Source: SIG644 sp045613985 (GTDB lineage Bacteria; Bacillota; Clostridia; Oscillospirales; CAG-272). From it: a DNA stretch of 64,000 nt. The notes under the pieces were generated by a model that did not search any database, was not told the origin of the DNA, and saw nothing but the letters and a program-made list of their open reading frames with translations. Location of the stretch: NCBI GenBank assembly GCA_045613985.1, contig JAZLCA010000072.1:4667-68666 (forward strand), written 5' to 3'. Below are positions 40,045-49,166 of this stretch, piece by piece. The translations under genes were made by a program, and so were the position numbers. The stretch's first letter is position 1; the number at the start of each line of letters is the position of its first letter.

Positions 40045-42024
40045 ATGAATTCTTCTTATCGTACAACGGCAGCCGATATGGCTCTGCTCCCCCGCATCTT
40101 GAAGTTCACTTCTCCCGACCGTATCCCTTTGCGTTTTTCGCTTGGTGACCGCGTCATCCAAGGTATTCCCGCGGAATTTCATCCCACCGTCACCCATCGT
40201 CTGATCGATTGCAACATGGTGCAATATTTGATTGAGGGACAAAACGAAGACGGCCTTTTCATCCGCGCCGAATACATCGAATACCGCGACTTTCCCGTGA
40301 CCGAGTGGGTGGTAACGCTGACCAACCGTGGAACCGTTGATACTCCCGTTGTGTCCGATATCCGTCTGGGCGGACATATTCCCTGCACCAAGGCCGTATT
40401 GGAATTCGGCAACGGCGATACCTGCACGCCCGACGGCTATCACTTTTTCAAAACTCTCGTAGACAGGGCCATGAGCCTGACGCCGAACGACGGCACCTCC
40501 TGCAACGGTGCCTTTCCTTACATGACGTTACATACCGAAGATTGTGAGATCCGAGCTGCCATCGGCTGGCCCACCAAGTGGGTAGCGGATATTGCTCCCA
40601 CGGAGGGTGGCATCACCTATTTGTGCGGTCAGGATCGTTGTCATACGATATTGCATCCCGGCGAATCCTTCCGTACGCCCCGACTCAACCTCATGGCCTA
40701 TACCAACGAAGATGCCCCTTTCCGCGGCATCAATCTGTGGCGTGCATGGTATCTGAAGCATATTCTGCCCCGCGAAAACGGTCAGGGCATTCCGCCCAAG
40801 CTGTGCCTGCACAACTTTATGGCAGACGGCAAGCCCGAATTTACGGGCGCTAACGAGCAAAATCAAATTGGTGCTTTGGAGGAGTACATTCGCCGCGGCA
40901 TGAAACCAGACATCTGGTGGTTTGACGCCGGCTGGTATCCTTGTGATTACGATTGGCCCCGCACCGGCACCTGGCATCCCGATCCCGCCCGCTTCCCTCG
41001 CGGTCTTGCGCCCTTAGGCGAAGCTTGTGAGAACAACGGCGTTCAACTGCTTTTGTGGTTTGAGCCCGAGCGCGTGCGCGGTGGTGAGGAATTGGAGCGC
41101 GAGCATTCCAACTGGCTTTTGTATCAACGCGATGAAAACGGCAACCCCGTTGGGGATCGCCTGCTTGATCTGGGCAATGACGAGGCAAGAAGCTGGCTAA
41201 TCGGACACGTGAATGGCCTCATTAAGCAGTCACACATTGCCATCTACCGTCAGGACTTTAATTTTAATCCCGCCCCCATCTGGGCGCAGAACGAGGCGGA
41301 GGATCGTATCGGCATACTGGAAAACCGTCACGCGCTGGGTTATCTCGCTTATTGGGATGCTCTGATTTTAGAAAATCCCGGATTGTGGATCGATTCCTGT
41401 GCCTCAGGCGGTCGCCGCAATGATCTTGAAACCATGCGCCGCGCCGTTCCACTCCACTACACCGACGTCGGCTACGGACACCACCCCATCAAGCAAAAGC
41501 AGCACCGCGAAATGTTTGAGTGGATTCCCTATTTCCGCGCCCATAACATGAACTGGGACAACGCTGAAACAGGTGCATATGAAAACGGCGGCCGTCCTAC
41601 CGACACCTTCGCATTCCACTGCGCTCTCGCCCCTTCTCTGACTTCCATGTTCACCTACAACGATACCGAGGAAAATTTCCAGATCGGTCTTCGCATGGAC
41701 GACATTTGGAGAGAGGCTGCCGAGATCGAGCTTTCGGGCGACTATTATCCCATGACCGAATGTCGATTGGATCCCCACGACTTTTACGCCATGCAGTTTG
41801 ATGATCCCACCTCGCGCCGCGGCTTCATCCAAGTCATCCGCAACACGCAGGTTGAGAGCGACACCTACCTCGTCGTCCCTCCCTGCATCCACGAGAATGC
41901 CGTTTATACGCTGATTGACCGCGAGACCGACCAAGTACTCACCCTGAGTGCAAATGAGCTCAGAGAGGGCTTTACGGCCGCCATGAAGCCTCGTTCCGGT
42001 GTGGTGTATTTCTACACGTATTAA
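40045..42024 (+). CDS. Alpha-galactosidase, glycoside hydrolase family 36
   Basis: 659 residues. N-terminal beta-supersandwich (about 1-250), then the barrel with 'WWFDAGWYP' (291-299), nucleophile Asp404 in 'YRQDFNFNP' and the acid/base Asp460 in 'SCASGGRRND', and a C-terminal beta domain. The usual nucleophile context is K-x-D-x-N; here it is R-Q-D-F-N, a departure shared by some clostridial members. It removes terminal alpha-galactose (raffinose-family or galactomannan side chains). No signal peptide. It starts 36 bp after the transporter gene. Confidence 0.88.
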   Translation: MNSSYRTTAADMALLPRILKFTSPDRIPLRFSLGDRVIQGIPAEFHPTVTHRLIDCNMVQYLIEGQNEDGLFIRAEYIEYRDFPVTEWVVTLTNRGTVDTPVVSDIRLGGHIPCTKAVLEFGNGDTCTPDGYHFFKTLVDRAMSLTPNDGTSCNGAFPYMTLHTEDCEIRAAIGWPTKWVADIAPTEGGITYLCGQDRCHTILHPGESFRTPRLNLMAYTNEDAPFRGINLWRAWYLKHILPRENGQGIPPKLCLHNFMADGKPEFTGANEQNQIGALEEYIRRGMKPDIWWFDAGWYPCDYDWPRTGTWHPDPARFPRGLAPLGEACENNGVQLLLWFEPERVRGGEELEREHSNWLLYQRDENGNPVGDRLLDLGNDEARSWLIGHVNGLIKQSHIAIYRQDFNFNPAPIWAQNEAEDRIGILENRHALGYLAYWDALILENPGLWIDSCASGGRRNDLETMRRAVPLHYTDVGYGHHPIKQKQHREMFEWIPYFRAHNMNWDNAETGAYENGGRPTDTFAFHCALAPSLTSMFTYNDTEENFQIGLRMDDIWREAAEIELSGDYYPMTECRLDPHDFYAMQFDDPTSRRGFIQVIRNTQVESDTYLVVPPCIHENAVYTLIDRETDQVLTLSANELREGFTAAMKPRSGVVYFYTY

Positions 42025-42041
42025 TTTAATAGCATAACAAA

Positions 42042-42078
42042 AGGACAGACGATCCAAGATCGTCTGTCCTCGTTTTTT
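42042..42078 (+). terminator. Terminator after alpha-galactosidase
   Basis: 12-bp stem AGGACAGACGAT / ATCGTCTGTCCT, then CG and six T. Confidence 0.92.
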
Positions 42079-42086
42079 AAGGATAT

Positions 42087-45000
42087 TTAGTTTTGCGTGC
42101 TGTAAGCGTTGTCGGTGATGTAATAAGAATTCGTCTCTTCAGTTGTTCCCGCAACGTCAGGGCCGGGGATTGAATAACTGAAATTCATGATTTCAGTTCC
42201 ATCGAAGGTGAATTCCCAAACAAAACTCTCATCCACAACCTTGTTGAGCGTCTGTGCGGGGCTTTCCAAAGCCACCGAAGAAACATCATCGGTGTATCTC
42301 CACGACCAAGCACTCTCGAGCGTAACAGTATAATCGCCAACAGGAAGGCCAAGAATAGTCTGACCATCGCCGCCCCAGCTGACCACAGCTACACGAACGT
42401 CCACGCCTACCGTAGCAGAGCTCGAAACACCTTGAATACGATAAATAAAACCTTGATCCCAAATATCCAATGCAGGGTTCGGGTTTATTCCGCCAGTGTT
42501 CAGCTGATTCTTTATCGTCAAGCTGGTGGGGACGAATTTGGCGTAGAAGGTGACCTCCTTGGTAGCCCAGGCCGTCAAGGCCTTCGGCTGAATATAGCCA
42601 TCACTAACATCGGCTTGGCTGCTATCGACCTTTTTGTAAGTGGATGTTGTACTGTCGTACATATACCAACCTTCGAAAATATACCCCTTCGCCGGAGTAG
42701 GTGTAGATCCTTTAGCCGTACTGCCTAAATTAACATCCTCGTTATATCGATCCAAAGTACCCGTTCCTATATCCATAACCTGATACTTGAAATAGATCGT
42801 CTGGTAAGCATAATAGAAGTAGAACGTATAATCATCACTTACAATAGACTTCGTTTGCGATTCGCCGCTGATGGTAGTGTATACGTCTTTATCGATTTTT
42901 ACGGTATTAGTTGCATTCTCGTTCTCACCATAAGCATTTACCTTTTTCGTTTCGCCATATTTAACCTGATTAAACATCTCCGTTTCGGTAGTACCATTCG
43001 GTAGAATGTGCTCTACTTTGTAGGAGACATATTTTCTCGGATAATACGCCGACAAGACGAGGCCTTGAGACAATACTCCTGTAGCCGATGCCGGCACCGT
43101 ACCACTAAAAGCACCACCATTTGTAGTTGTAGTGGTTTGAACAGTAGTAACATCCACAGAATAACCGTAAGACAGCTTGGACAGCAGGTAATCTCCGGCG
43201 CTGAAGAATTGGCCAACCGTGCCCATGAGGGTAGTAATCGAATATCTCGTATACGATCCATCCAGGTTCTCGGTATAGTGGATAATATATACGTTAGCGG
43301 TCGATCCACGGTCTTCCCAGTTGAATTCGATCACGTTAGCCGCAGCATTCGTCGTCAGAATAACGTCCTTTTGGTAAGCATCGGGAGAAAGCTTGGTGAC
43401 AATTTCCCAAACCTTTCCCGCATCAGCCGTACTTGCGCCCAAGGCTTTTGCCGCTGCCACAATATTTGCCTTAGTAACAGAATCGTCAAACCGCACGGTG
43501 ATTTCAGCGGAACCTTCTTTTGAAGCATAAACCTCATAGAAATACGTAAACGTGGTTGCGCCGTTCAGATAATCTGCGAATTCCTCATTATGGAAAACGT
43601 GATTAACCGTATAAGGAATTTCCGCATTAGAGGTATCATAATGGAACGTATAGACGTTACTCTCCCCCGCGTTCATGGAAAGCTTATGCGAGCGCACCGT
43701 GGGGAAATAGCCCTTTTGATACGTAGTATCCAAATCGGGACCAACCTTGGCAAAGAACTCTTTGCTGACGCCCGCCAAGGATTTACCCTTCATGGGAGGC
43801 GCGACGTCTTTGGTATAGTCACCGTTTGCATCCTTGGTTTTGTAGTATACCGTAAATTCAACGGGAACGTGCGACGTCCACTTGGCATAGATCACGTAGT
43901 CCTGCTTGATGGGCATGGTGTTGAAATCAAAACGCTTCTCCTCACCATTTTCCTTGTAATACCATCCGGCAAAAATGTATTCAGTAATAGGAGGTACCGG
44001 GTCTTTCGGTTCCTGGCCAAACAACGATGCGCCGAACAGAACTTTGTTTGCACCCGTAAGATCAAGATATTTCGTTGCGCCGGGATACTGATCGGGATCC
44101 TGCTGATAAACCTCAACGCTGAACTTATTCGTAATCCATTTAGCGTAAAGTTTTATGTTTTTGGCAGGCATCGTGATGTCAAAACTGAACGCATTTTGGC
44201 ACGCCTCATCAATGTACCAGCCGCCAAACGTAGCTTCGTTTGCTTCAAATACATTGGGATAATTCGTGTTCCCAAAGTCTGCTTTTTTGTAGGCACCCGT
44301 GTTCAGCGAAGTACCGTAGGAGACACCTCTATTACCCTCATCATCTTCAAAAGAAATTTGTTTACCATTGTTATCGTCGTAGACGAGATTGTATTTCTGT
44401 CGCGTATAGAAATAATTCATAACGACTGCGGCTTTATACGTCTTTCCCGTGCCGACCATATTAGAAATGGCAGTTGCTTCGGCAGTAGTTACTCCTAAAT
44501 TATTAGTAGTACTATCTGCTTCAGTATCATTGTATGATCCTGCAACATGATAGGAAAACGATGCACTTTCATTTTTATCATATCCCACAATTGCTGGATG
44601 TGTTTGCTTGCCAGCGGTTGAGTCATCACATGTGTCATAGCAATCTGCTAAATAATAATCAATCTTGTTGTCGTTATTGGTATCAAGAACTGCAGTATAA
44701 GTGAAGCCATTGATCGTCTTCGTCGTGGGATATGTTACTCCGTCTAAAACAGGCAACCAAATTTTATATCGGTATAGTTCAGGTATACTCCAATCGATAT
44801 TTGCACCGCCCTCCCAAAAGCAAGCATATGTTACCGTTGTATCTGTGACGGATGTATCATTCCAAAGCAAGTTCTCATCCAGCTCTGTATAATTACCTTT
44901 GATAGTTTGGTTTCCTTTGTTTACAGTGGTATCCGAAGTATATTTAACGCGAGATTCTCCGTTCCAAGCGCTCACCAACGCTTTACCACCGGACCAATAC

Positions 45001-47279
45001 TGATTGGTAAAATTAATGTCAGCCGCATTAAACACTCCGCACGGCCACAAGTTACTGATATCGGCTCCATATCTTGCATTAAAAGATATATAATGATACC
45101 GATAGTTACCATCCGGATCATAACCTGTATTATACGAACGTGATTGCCCTACGGCATTCAATGTTGGCAATGCTTTGACCGTACCTGTTCGACCTGCCCA
45201 ATCACCGCTAGCATATTGCCGCATTAGCAATATTTCATCATTTCGATATTCCCAAGATGCATCAGTTCCAAACCCATACGTAGAACCACCAATTATATGG
45301 TACGTTGATGCTTGCGTGTTTTGGATTGCATAATAGAATTTCAACGTGTATTGCTTTCTCGAATAATACACATTAATAACCGTAGTACCATCACCCGCAA
45401 CTATTTTGGTCGCAGTATCTGACAAAGCAGACATATACGTGAGGTACGGATACAGAGAGTTAACGTCCGTTACTTCACCCGTAGTAAAGCCATTTGTCGT
45501 TGTAATAAATCTTTTTACACTATCCGTACTTGCATTTGCATCTGTAGCATCGCCTGTCTGCGCAGACTTATTAACGGTGTACCATATATCGTAATTGGTC
45601 TTATTGGAGGAATCCGCACTGTCTGTGTTCTCCAGCCAATACGCAATGGTATAGGAGGTCGAAGCCTTCTCCCAATTTGCCTTATACTTCAGATTGTGAT
45701 GCACGCGGACGGATTCGCCCGCCTGATCAAAAGACGCGTATTCGTTCCACGTGGTAGTCGTGTTAGAAATCTGAGTCTTGTTCTCATCGGTCACATCCTG
45801 CAATGACCAGCCGGTAAATTTATAACCCGGGGCCGTCGGTATTCCCTGCATAACCGTCGTATCGTAGCGTACGTATGCGGGCATGATACCGTAACCATCA
45901 ACACCAAGCATCGTATCCTGCAGATCGTACTCGACAAGATAATATAAACGGTCGTAATACAGCTCAACCTCGGTGATTTCACCGCCGCTGATCAAGGTCT
46001 TGGGGTCATAATACAGCGCTTCAAAGCCTGTTCTTCCGAGCGCCAAATTTTCGCCAACCATAGCCTCGGTATATCCCGGCACACTTCGGGTATCTACCAA
46101 GGTGTAGCCGTCATCCAATAGATTTTGCTCGTAGATCAGTACAAGGAAGTACACCTGCTGTGGGATATAGTATACTGTGACCTCTGTGTTAGTTGTTACA
46201 CCGCTGAACGACACCGTATTGGCAGGGGAATACATCTTTCCGTCATACTTAATTGCACCATTCACACCCTCTGTAGCGGAGGGATCCTCCTGATACGGCA
46301 AATAACCGGGAACGGGGGGAGAAGTAATAGTACCGGTAAAGGACTGGCCGGCAGATGTATCTAGCGTAGCAGTAAACGAACCGGCAGCAGTAGAACCGTC
46401 GACAGTTGCGTTATCTGCATGACGGAAAACGTAGTTAACAACGACATGAAACGCATCGGAAACAGCTCGAGACGTAGACCCACTCCTCGCATACTTCCCT
46501 GCGGGAATGCTTTCAGTTGTCTCCTCCGTCGGTTGTATGACCACAGGCGGCTCATCAGGAGCTACACTCGTATCCACGTTCAATGTCATCTCGCCGCTGA
46601 CGTAACCGATTCCGTCCTTGGTGGCGACGCAGCGGATGGTGGCCGTGCCCGTTTCGTCGCACGCGTTGGCGATCAAAGCCTCGGAAATAGCCGCGTAGGG
46701 ATAGTAATAATCGAGAATGTTAGCCCAGCGGTTATTCTCTTTGTCAATGAGCATTTGCCACTGATATCTTGCCGCGTCGCCAACCGCGCTGCCAAGCTCG
46801 GTAAAGACATAGGTCTTCTCGCCCGGCTCGATGACCAGCTCGCTGACAGTTTCGCCGTCCATAACAAGGCCGACCTGGCCCTCGATATAGCCTTCCTCGT
46901 TCTCGGGAGGCGCTGGCGGCGCAACGATCTCTACGTTGTAATTTTCTGTCCAGCAGTGCGTATTCAATACCGCATGCGATGAGCCGTCAACAGTACCAAG
47001 CTTATAATAAACTTTGGTTGTCGAACCCCATGCCTTTGTTTCTACATCCAGAATCACAAGTATTTCAGGAAGCTGTGTCTTCTCACATCCCATAGCATAC
47101 GATCCGGCTTCTCGATACATATAAATCATATCGTTGACAATTCGAACCGTTGAGCCGATAACACTCTCGGCATCATCCTCTGCCACGACATATATATTGA
47201 CAGGAATAATGGTAAAAATCATTACAAGCGCCATGATCAGCGTCACTGCCCTTTTTCCCATTCCATTCATTTTTCTCAT
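42087..47279 (-). CDS. Giant secreted InlB-like repeat protein of the matrix locus
   Basis: 1730 residues. A signal peptide (about 1-33, 'AVTLIMALVMIFTIIPVNIYVVAEDD') is followed by an Ig-like part (about 135-235, 'YVFTELGSAVGDAARYQWQ', 'IRCVATKDGIGYVSGEMTLNV') and then repeated beta modules of the Listeria/Bacteroides (InlB B-repeat, MucBP-like) kind, seen as 'GYKFTGWSLQDV ... YKANW', 'FGGWYIDEACQ ... YAKW', 'YIFAGWYYKENG ... YAKW' and 'YIFEGWYMYDS ... YAKF'. There is no LPXTG motif, no terminal membrane helix and no wall-binding repeat, so it is released or held by partners. Start ATG 47279 has AGGAGG 7 nt upstream. Last gene of the SipW/TasA-like locus; a matrix adhesin or scaffold is inferred. 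Confidence 0.85.
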   Translation of the reverse strand: MRKMNGMGKRAVTLIMALVMIFTIIPVNIYVVAEDDAESVIGSTVRIVNDMIYMYREAGSYAMGCEKTQLPEILVILDVETKAWGSTTKVYYKLGTVDGSSHAVLNTHCWTENYNVEIVAPPAPPENEEGYIEGQVGLVMDGETVSELVIEPGEKTYVFTELGSAVGDAARYQWQMLIDKENNRWANILDYYYPYAAISEALIANACDETGTATIRCVATKDGIGYVSGEMTLNVDTSVAPDEPPVVIQPTEETTESIPAGKYARSGSTSRAVSDAFHVVVNYVFRHADNATVDGSTAAGSFTATLDTSAGQSFTGTITSPPVPGYLPYQEDPSATEGVNGAIKYDGKMYSPANTVSFSGVTTNTEVTVYYIPQQVYFLVLIYEQNLLDDGYTLVDTRSVPGYTEAMVGENLALGRTGFEALYYDPKTLISGGEITEVELYYDRLYYLVEYDLQDTMLGVDGYGIMPAYVRYDTTVMQGIPTAPGYKFTGWSLQDVTDENKTQISNTTTTWNEYASFDQAGESVRVHHNLKYKANWEKASTSYTIAYWLENTDSADSSNKTNYDIWYTVNKSAQTGDATDANASTDSVKRFITTTNGFTTGEVTDVNSLYPYLTYMSALSDTATKIVAGDGTTVINVYYSRKQYTLKFYYAIQNTQASTYHIIGGSTYGFGTDASWEYRNDEILLMRQYASGDWAGRTGTVKALPTLNAVGQSRSYNTGYDPDGNYRYHYISFNARYGADISNLWPCGVFNAADINFTNQYWSGGKALVSAWNGESRVKYTSDTTVNKGNQTIKGNYTELDENLLWNDTSVTDTTVTYACFWEGGANIDWSIPELYRYKIWLPVLDGVTYPTTKTINGFTYTAVLDTNNDNKIDYYLADCYDTCDDSTAGKQTHPAIVGYDKNESASFSYHVAGSYNDTEADSTTNNLGVTTAEATAISNMVGTGKTYKAAVVMNYFYTRQKYNLVYDDNNGKQISFEDDEGNRGVSYGTSLNTGAYKKADFGNTNYPNVFEANEATFGGWYIDEACQNAFSFDITMPAKNIKLYAKWITNKFSVEVYQQDPDQYPGATKYLDLTGANKVLFGASLFGQEPKDPVPPITEYIFAGWYYKENGEEKRFDFNTMPIKQDYVIYAKWTSHVPVEFTVYYKTKDANGDYTKDVAPPMKGKSLAGVSKEFFAKVGPDLDTTYQKGYFPTVRSHKLSMNAGESNVYTFHYDTSNAEIPYTVNHVFHNEEFADYLNGATTFTYFYEVYASKEGSAEITVRFDDSVTKANIVAAAKALGASTADAGKVWEIVTKLSPDAYQKDVILTTNAAANVIEFNWEDRGSTANVYIIHYTENLDGSYTRYSITTLMGTVGQFFSAGDYLLSKLSYGYSVDVTTVQTTTTTNGGAFSGTVPASATGVLSQGLVLSAYYPRKYVSYKVEHILPNGTTETEMFNQVKYGETKKVNAYGENENATNTVKIDKDVYTTISGESQTKSIVSDDYTFYFYYAYQTIYFKYQVMDIGTGTLDRYNEDVNLGSTAKGSTPTPAKGYIFEGWYMYDSTTSTYKKVDSSQADVSDGYIQPKALTAWATKEVTFYAKFVPTSLTIKNQLNTGGINPNPALDIWDQGFIYRIQGVSSSATVGVDVRVAVVSWGGDGQTILGLPVGDYTVTLESAWSWRYTDDVSSVALESPAQTLNKVVDESFVWEFTFDGTEIMNFSYSIPGPDVAGTTEETNSYYITDNAYSTQN

Positions 47280-47392
47280 TTGCAGTCCTCCTATACTCGA
47301 CATTGAAGCGAAACTGCCTTATTTTAGCAAGCACAACTCGGAAATTGCGCTAAAATATCAATGCTTAAGAATTTACAGTTTAAAAAACATCT

Positions 47393-47414
47393 GGGAAATT
47401 CGTAGGAATTTCCC
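47393..47414 (-). terminator. Terminator or attenuator before the giant-protein gene
   Basis: 9-bp perfect stem GGGAAATTC / GAATTTCCC; on the minus strand a GTTTTTTAAAC run follows. It would reduce transcription of the giant gene relative to upstream genes. Confidence 0.65.
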
Positions 47415-47436
47415 GGATATTTTATTTACTTCATAG

Positions 47437-48003
47437 TTAGGGTAACTTCTTCCAGTTACCATCTTTAAACGCGGCGCCCCAAGCGGTTTCAACCGCATCT
47501 TCAGGCACGCATTGAATTGCCTCAGCAAGAATCTGAACATTCAGTTCATATTCTTCGCTGGGAGGGGTAGATCCTGTCGTTACCATAATACCGCTAAGTA
47601 CGGTTCCAACGGCAATTTGAGCACTACCATCTTTAACACCGTAGTAGTAACCGTCGCTCAACTGCGTTGCATTTGGTACATTATACGACACGGCACTCGG
47701 ATTGATATACCAAAGAGTTCCATCCGTTTTATGCTTCCAATTCACAACGATCGCGAAGCGAATATACGCGGGGATTCTGCTCTCGGCGGTGTGCCGTATG
47801 GAGTACGTACCGTCATGATTATCAACGACCTCAATACTAATTTGGCCCTCACCGGAAATATCCATCGAAACGTCTGTGTCAATATCCTTGACGTATTTGG
47901 CGTATACCGCACTGGCAACCGCACAAGAGATCACGCAAACAAGCAACAGAAGCAGCGGCAGTCTATCTTTGATATACATCAGAAGGCGTTTTCTTTTCGT
48001 CAT
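47437..48003 (-). CDS. SipW-class exported protein of the matrix locus (188 residues)
   Basis: 188 residues. N-terminal basic segment and a membrane helix (about 15-36) end in 'SAVYAKYVKDIDTD', the A-K-Y pattern of SipW-cognate signal peptides. The rest is a beta-rich domain ('EGQISIEVVDNHDGTYSIRHTAESRIPAYIRFAIVVNW'), including a predicted second-half 'YELNVQILAEAIQCVPED' strand pair. It resembles camelysin/TasA-type proteins in layout but sequence similarity is low, so it may be a minor or capping subunit. GGAGG lies 6 nt before the ATG; 11 bp from the preceding gene. Confidence 0.72.
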   Translation of the reverse strand: MTKRKRLLMYIKDRLPLLLLLVCVISCAVASAVYAKYVKDIDTDVSMDISGEGQISIEVVDNHDGTYSIRHTAESRIPAYIRFAIVVNWKHKTDGTLWYINPSAVSYNVPNATQLSDGYYYGVKDGSAQIAVGTVLSGIMVTTGSTPPSEEYELNVQILAEAIQCVPEDAVETAWGAAFKDGNWKKLP

Positions 48004-48014
48004 GTTGTGCCTCC

Positions 48015-48557
48015 TTAATCAATCTGCTCAACGTGGATGCGAAGTGTGGCCGGCTCGGTGATCTGTATGATCTCGCCGGGCATGGCACCCGAGGTTATTG
48101 TGAATGTAAGCGTATGCTCATCTTCCCTCGTACCGGTAGCACCAAAAGCACCTCCGTCGAAGGTAATCGTTTTTGTATCGGTATTTATGTCCTTCGGTAG
48201 ACTATCTCCCAGTTTAATAGTCATCAGATCGTCCTTTACCCACTGCGTCATCTTTCCGGGAAGCACAAGAATAACATCATACTTCACCGCGACCTCGCTT
48301 GTGGAGACTACGACGAATTGGATCGAGTCCTGGCGCTTACCCGGATCAAAGAAATCCAATTCAATCTTCATTGGAACCGCGTCGACCTGCTGATAAGCCA
48401 CGTCGAACTTTGCAACTCTGGCATCATCCGAGCCTTCGGCTCTGGAGATGAAGCGAGCGTACAGACCGCCTGTCATATGGGTACTGAACAGGACCAGCAC
48501 AAGCATCACCAGACCGACGTAAAAGATAGGCGGTGTTCTTTTATTCGATTTTGCCAT
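48015..48557 (-). CDS. Camelysin/TasA-like exported protein (180 residues)
   Basis: 180 residues. Membrane/leader segment at about 11-32 ends in 'GLYARFISRAEGSDDARVAKF'. The pattern [FY]A[KR][YF][IV][ST]xAxG[ST]DxARVAK[WF] is shared with the 205-residue fibre candidate of the same locus, so both are probably cut by the same SipW enzyme and have the same mature start. The remainder is beta-rich ('SIQFVVVSTSEVAVKYDVILVLPGKM', 'HTLTFTITSGAMPGEI'), in keeping with a camelysin-like sandwich. Probably a minor fibre subunit or initiator. ATG with GGTGG upstream; 23 bp from the signal-peptidase gene. Confidence 0.8.
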   Translation of the reverse strand: MAKSNKRTPPIFYVGLVMLVLVLFSTHMTGGLYARFISRAEGSDDARVAKFDVAYQQVDAVPMKIELDFFDPGKRQDSIQFVVVSTSEVAVKYDVILVLPGKMTQWVKDDLMTIKLGDSLPKDINTDTKTITFDGGAFGATGTREDEHTLTFTITSGAMPGEIIQITEPATLRIHVEQID

Positions 48558-48580
48558 AAAAGAACACCACCTTTCATATT

Positions 48581-49150
48581 TTATTCGTTCGTGTCGTTGT
48601 TCTTGGTTTGTTGCTTTAGTTTTTCAATTTCCCGCCGGATTTCTTCCAGTTGATCGTTATCCTTTTGCTTTTCCTTGTGGAAAGAACGCTCAAGCAGCCA
48701 GATGGCCGCCGCAAGAATAACAATAGTTCCGATGGGGGTTTTAATCAGATTGACAAGATAGCCTACCAGCGGAATATCGAACACCAGCGCACCCTTGATC
48801 TGATCAAGGCTGATCGGGTCGTCGGGCGTGTTATTCGCATCGCCTTGTGTGACGATGCCCTCCTCGTCCATCGCAATGATACGGTGAACGACAGCGGTAC
48901 GTCCGTCCTGAAAAACGACGATATCTCCCACGCCGTAGCTGTCGCGCTCGGCGATAAAGAGAAGATCTCCCGTGGATAGGCGAGGTTCCATACTACCCGA
49001 CAGCACCACCGTCGCTCCCACGCCAAAAGGCATGGGAACGGCGTTGCCTGCCAAGCGTGATGCATTGATCGAATAGACGTTAATTCCGACGATCAAGGAA
49101 ACGATCACGAGCAGAGTGATGCGTACAATCGTTTTAATTCTTTTTTTCAA
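48581..49150 (-). CDS. sipW: SipW-type (ER-type) signal peptidase I, copy 2
   Basis: 189 residues. Membrane helix (about 8-28), then catalytic Ser in 'VVLSGSMEPRLSTGD' and His in 'AVVHRIIAMDEEG' instead of the Lys of LepB, with 'TQGDANNTPDDPI' as the Asp box: the SipW/eukaryotic-type layout. A second helix (about 140-160, 'GTIVILAAAIWLLERSF') is followed by a charged coiled-coil tail 'DNDQLEEIRREIEKLKQQ'. It should process the leaders of the neighbouring camelysin-like proteins. The start is TTG with GGAG 8 nt upstream, 16 bp after the preceding gene. Confidence 0.9.
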   Translation of the reverse strand: MKKRIKTIVRITLLVIVSLIVGINVYSINASRLAGNAVPMPFGVGATVVLSGSMEPRLSTGDLLFIAERDSYGVGDIVVFQDGRTAVVHRIIAMDEEGIVTQGDANNTPDDPISLDQIKGALVFDIPLVGYLVNLIKTPIGTIVILAAAIWLLERSFHKEKQKDNDQLEEIRREIEKLKQQTKNNDTNE

Positions 49151-49166
49151 GGTTTACACTCCAGCA

